Source of the DNA: Nitrospinaceae bacterium
GTDB taxonomy: Bacteria; Nitrospinota; Nitrospinia; Nitrospinales; Nitrospinaceae
Length of the DNA stretch: 43,871 nucleotides
Direction: 5' to 3'
NCBI GenBank assembly: GCA_029261535.1
Contig: JAJDBF010000027.1
Location: forward strand, 1 to 43,871
The position numbers and the translations under genes are program-made. The first letter of the stretch is position 1. Every line of letters starts with the position of its first letter. Shown here piece by piece: positions 43,740 to 43,871 of the stretch. The notes under the pieces are model-generated. The model made no database searches. It saw only the letters and a list, made by a program, of their open reading frames with translations, and was not told where the DNA came from.

Positions 43740-43871
43740 TCAAGTTTGAAGTGCAACGGTTAGTGGTGGTTTCTTTTTGCAGAATAGTTCATGTGGTGTC
43801 TTATACCCAAGCGTTTTTCTTGGTCTGTGATTGAGTCGGTCCATGATGATTTTCAGTTGTTTGTCAGTGAC
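43740..43871 (-). mobile_element. IS30-family transposase, C-terminal fragment (runs off the right edge)
   Basis: On the minus strand a frame enters from the edge and ends at a TGA (43740-43742), giving 43 residues. LNHRPRKTLGYKTPHELF and the ending VALQT are characteristic of IS30-family transposases. The rest of the element lies outside the window. The stretch 43530-43739 between this end and the preceding gene holds no gene; a GGGGGTCAGACG motif at about 43540 may be another element's trace. Confidence 0.8.

Overview
The window comes from a flagellated Gram-negative bacterium of moderate GC content. Evidence for the cell type is two lipoproteins with lipoboxes, a periplasmic MltD-type transglycosylase, an HtrA protease, FliL/FliK/FlhB-like flagellar proteins, MurJ, and a menaquinone/ubiquinone methyltransferase (UbiE/MenG). 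The mix of gene types and frequent TTG starts would suit Nitrospinota or a deltaproteobacteria-like lineage. That assignment is an inference from gene content, not a phylogeny.

Layout. 1-2,940: a thioredoxin-like gene fragment and a coiled-coil/TPR lipoprotein (minus), a zinc-finger-less DnaJ-type co-chaperone and a [2Fe-2S] ferredoxin (plus), and a PduO-type cobalamin adenosyltransferase (minus). 2,995-11,285: a pyrimidine operon pyrR-pyrB-pyrC-carA-(unknown)-carB, preceded by a complete PyrR-type transcription attenuator (PyrR-binding hairpin, mutually exclusive antiterminator, intrinsic terminator). 11,260-15,420: a secreted FlgT-C-like protein, a secreted FGE-sulfatase-domain protein, endonuclease III, a lipoprotein and an AstE/AspA-like M14 metallopeptidase. 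15,424-25,428: a long minus-strand run holding an HNH protein, an unusual helical protein fused to an HPr domain, Nudix, CvpA, class IV aminotransferase, CoaE, FliL, a small acidic protein, FliK-like, stand-alone FlhB C-domain-like and MltD. 25,553-27,579: a translationally coupled VOC-fold protein and FAD-linked oxidase (minus).

27,802-32,991: a MoxR AAA+ ATPase paired with a large TraB/ChaN-DUF5682-like protein, then MurJ and a ThrH-like phosphatase. 33,160-37,842: a zinc-ribbon/SH3 membrane protein and an M32 carboxypeptidase (minus), diverging from a cytochrome c plus FTR1 iron-permease operon whose promoter carries a Fur-box-like palindrome. 37,932-43,529: small protein, KDPG aldolase and DRE-TIM aldolase (minus), then EVE, UbiE/MenG, HtrA, and an AbiEii-like nucleotidyltransferase with a small partner. 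The right edge is the C-terminus of an IS30-family transposase, so the last ~1.3 kb looks like accessory DNA.

The most notable items are the pyr attenuator, the MoxR/TraB-like pair without a visible vWA partner, the HPr fusion, the split cytochrome c/FTR1 system with a shared domain, the unknown gene between carA and carB, and a structured intergenic element near 24.8 kb.
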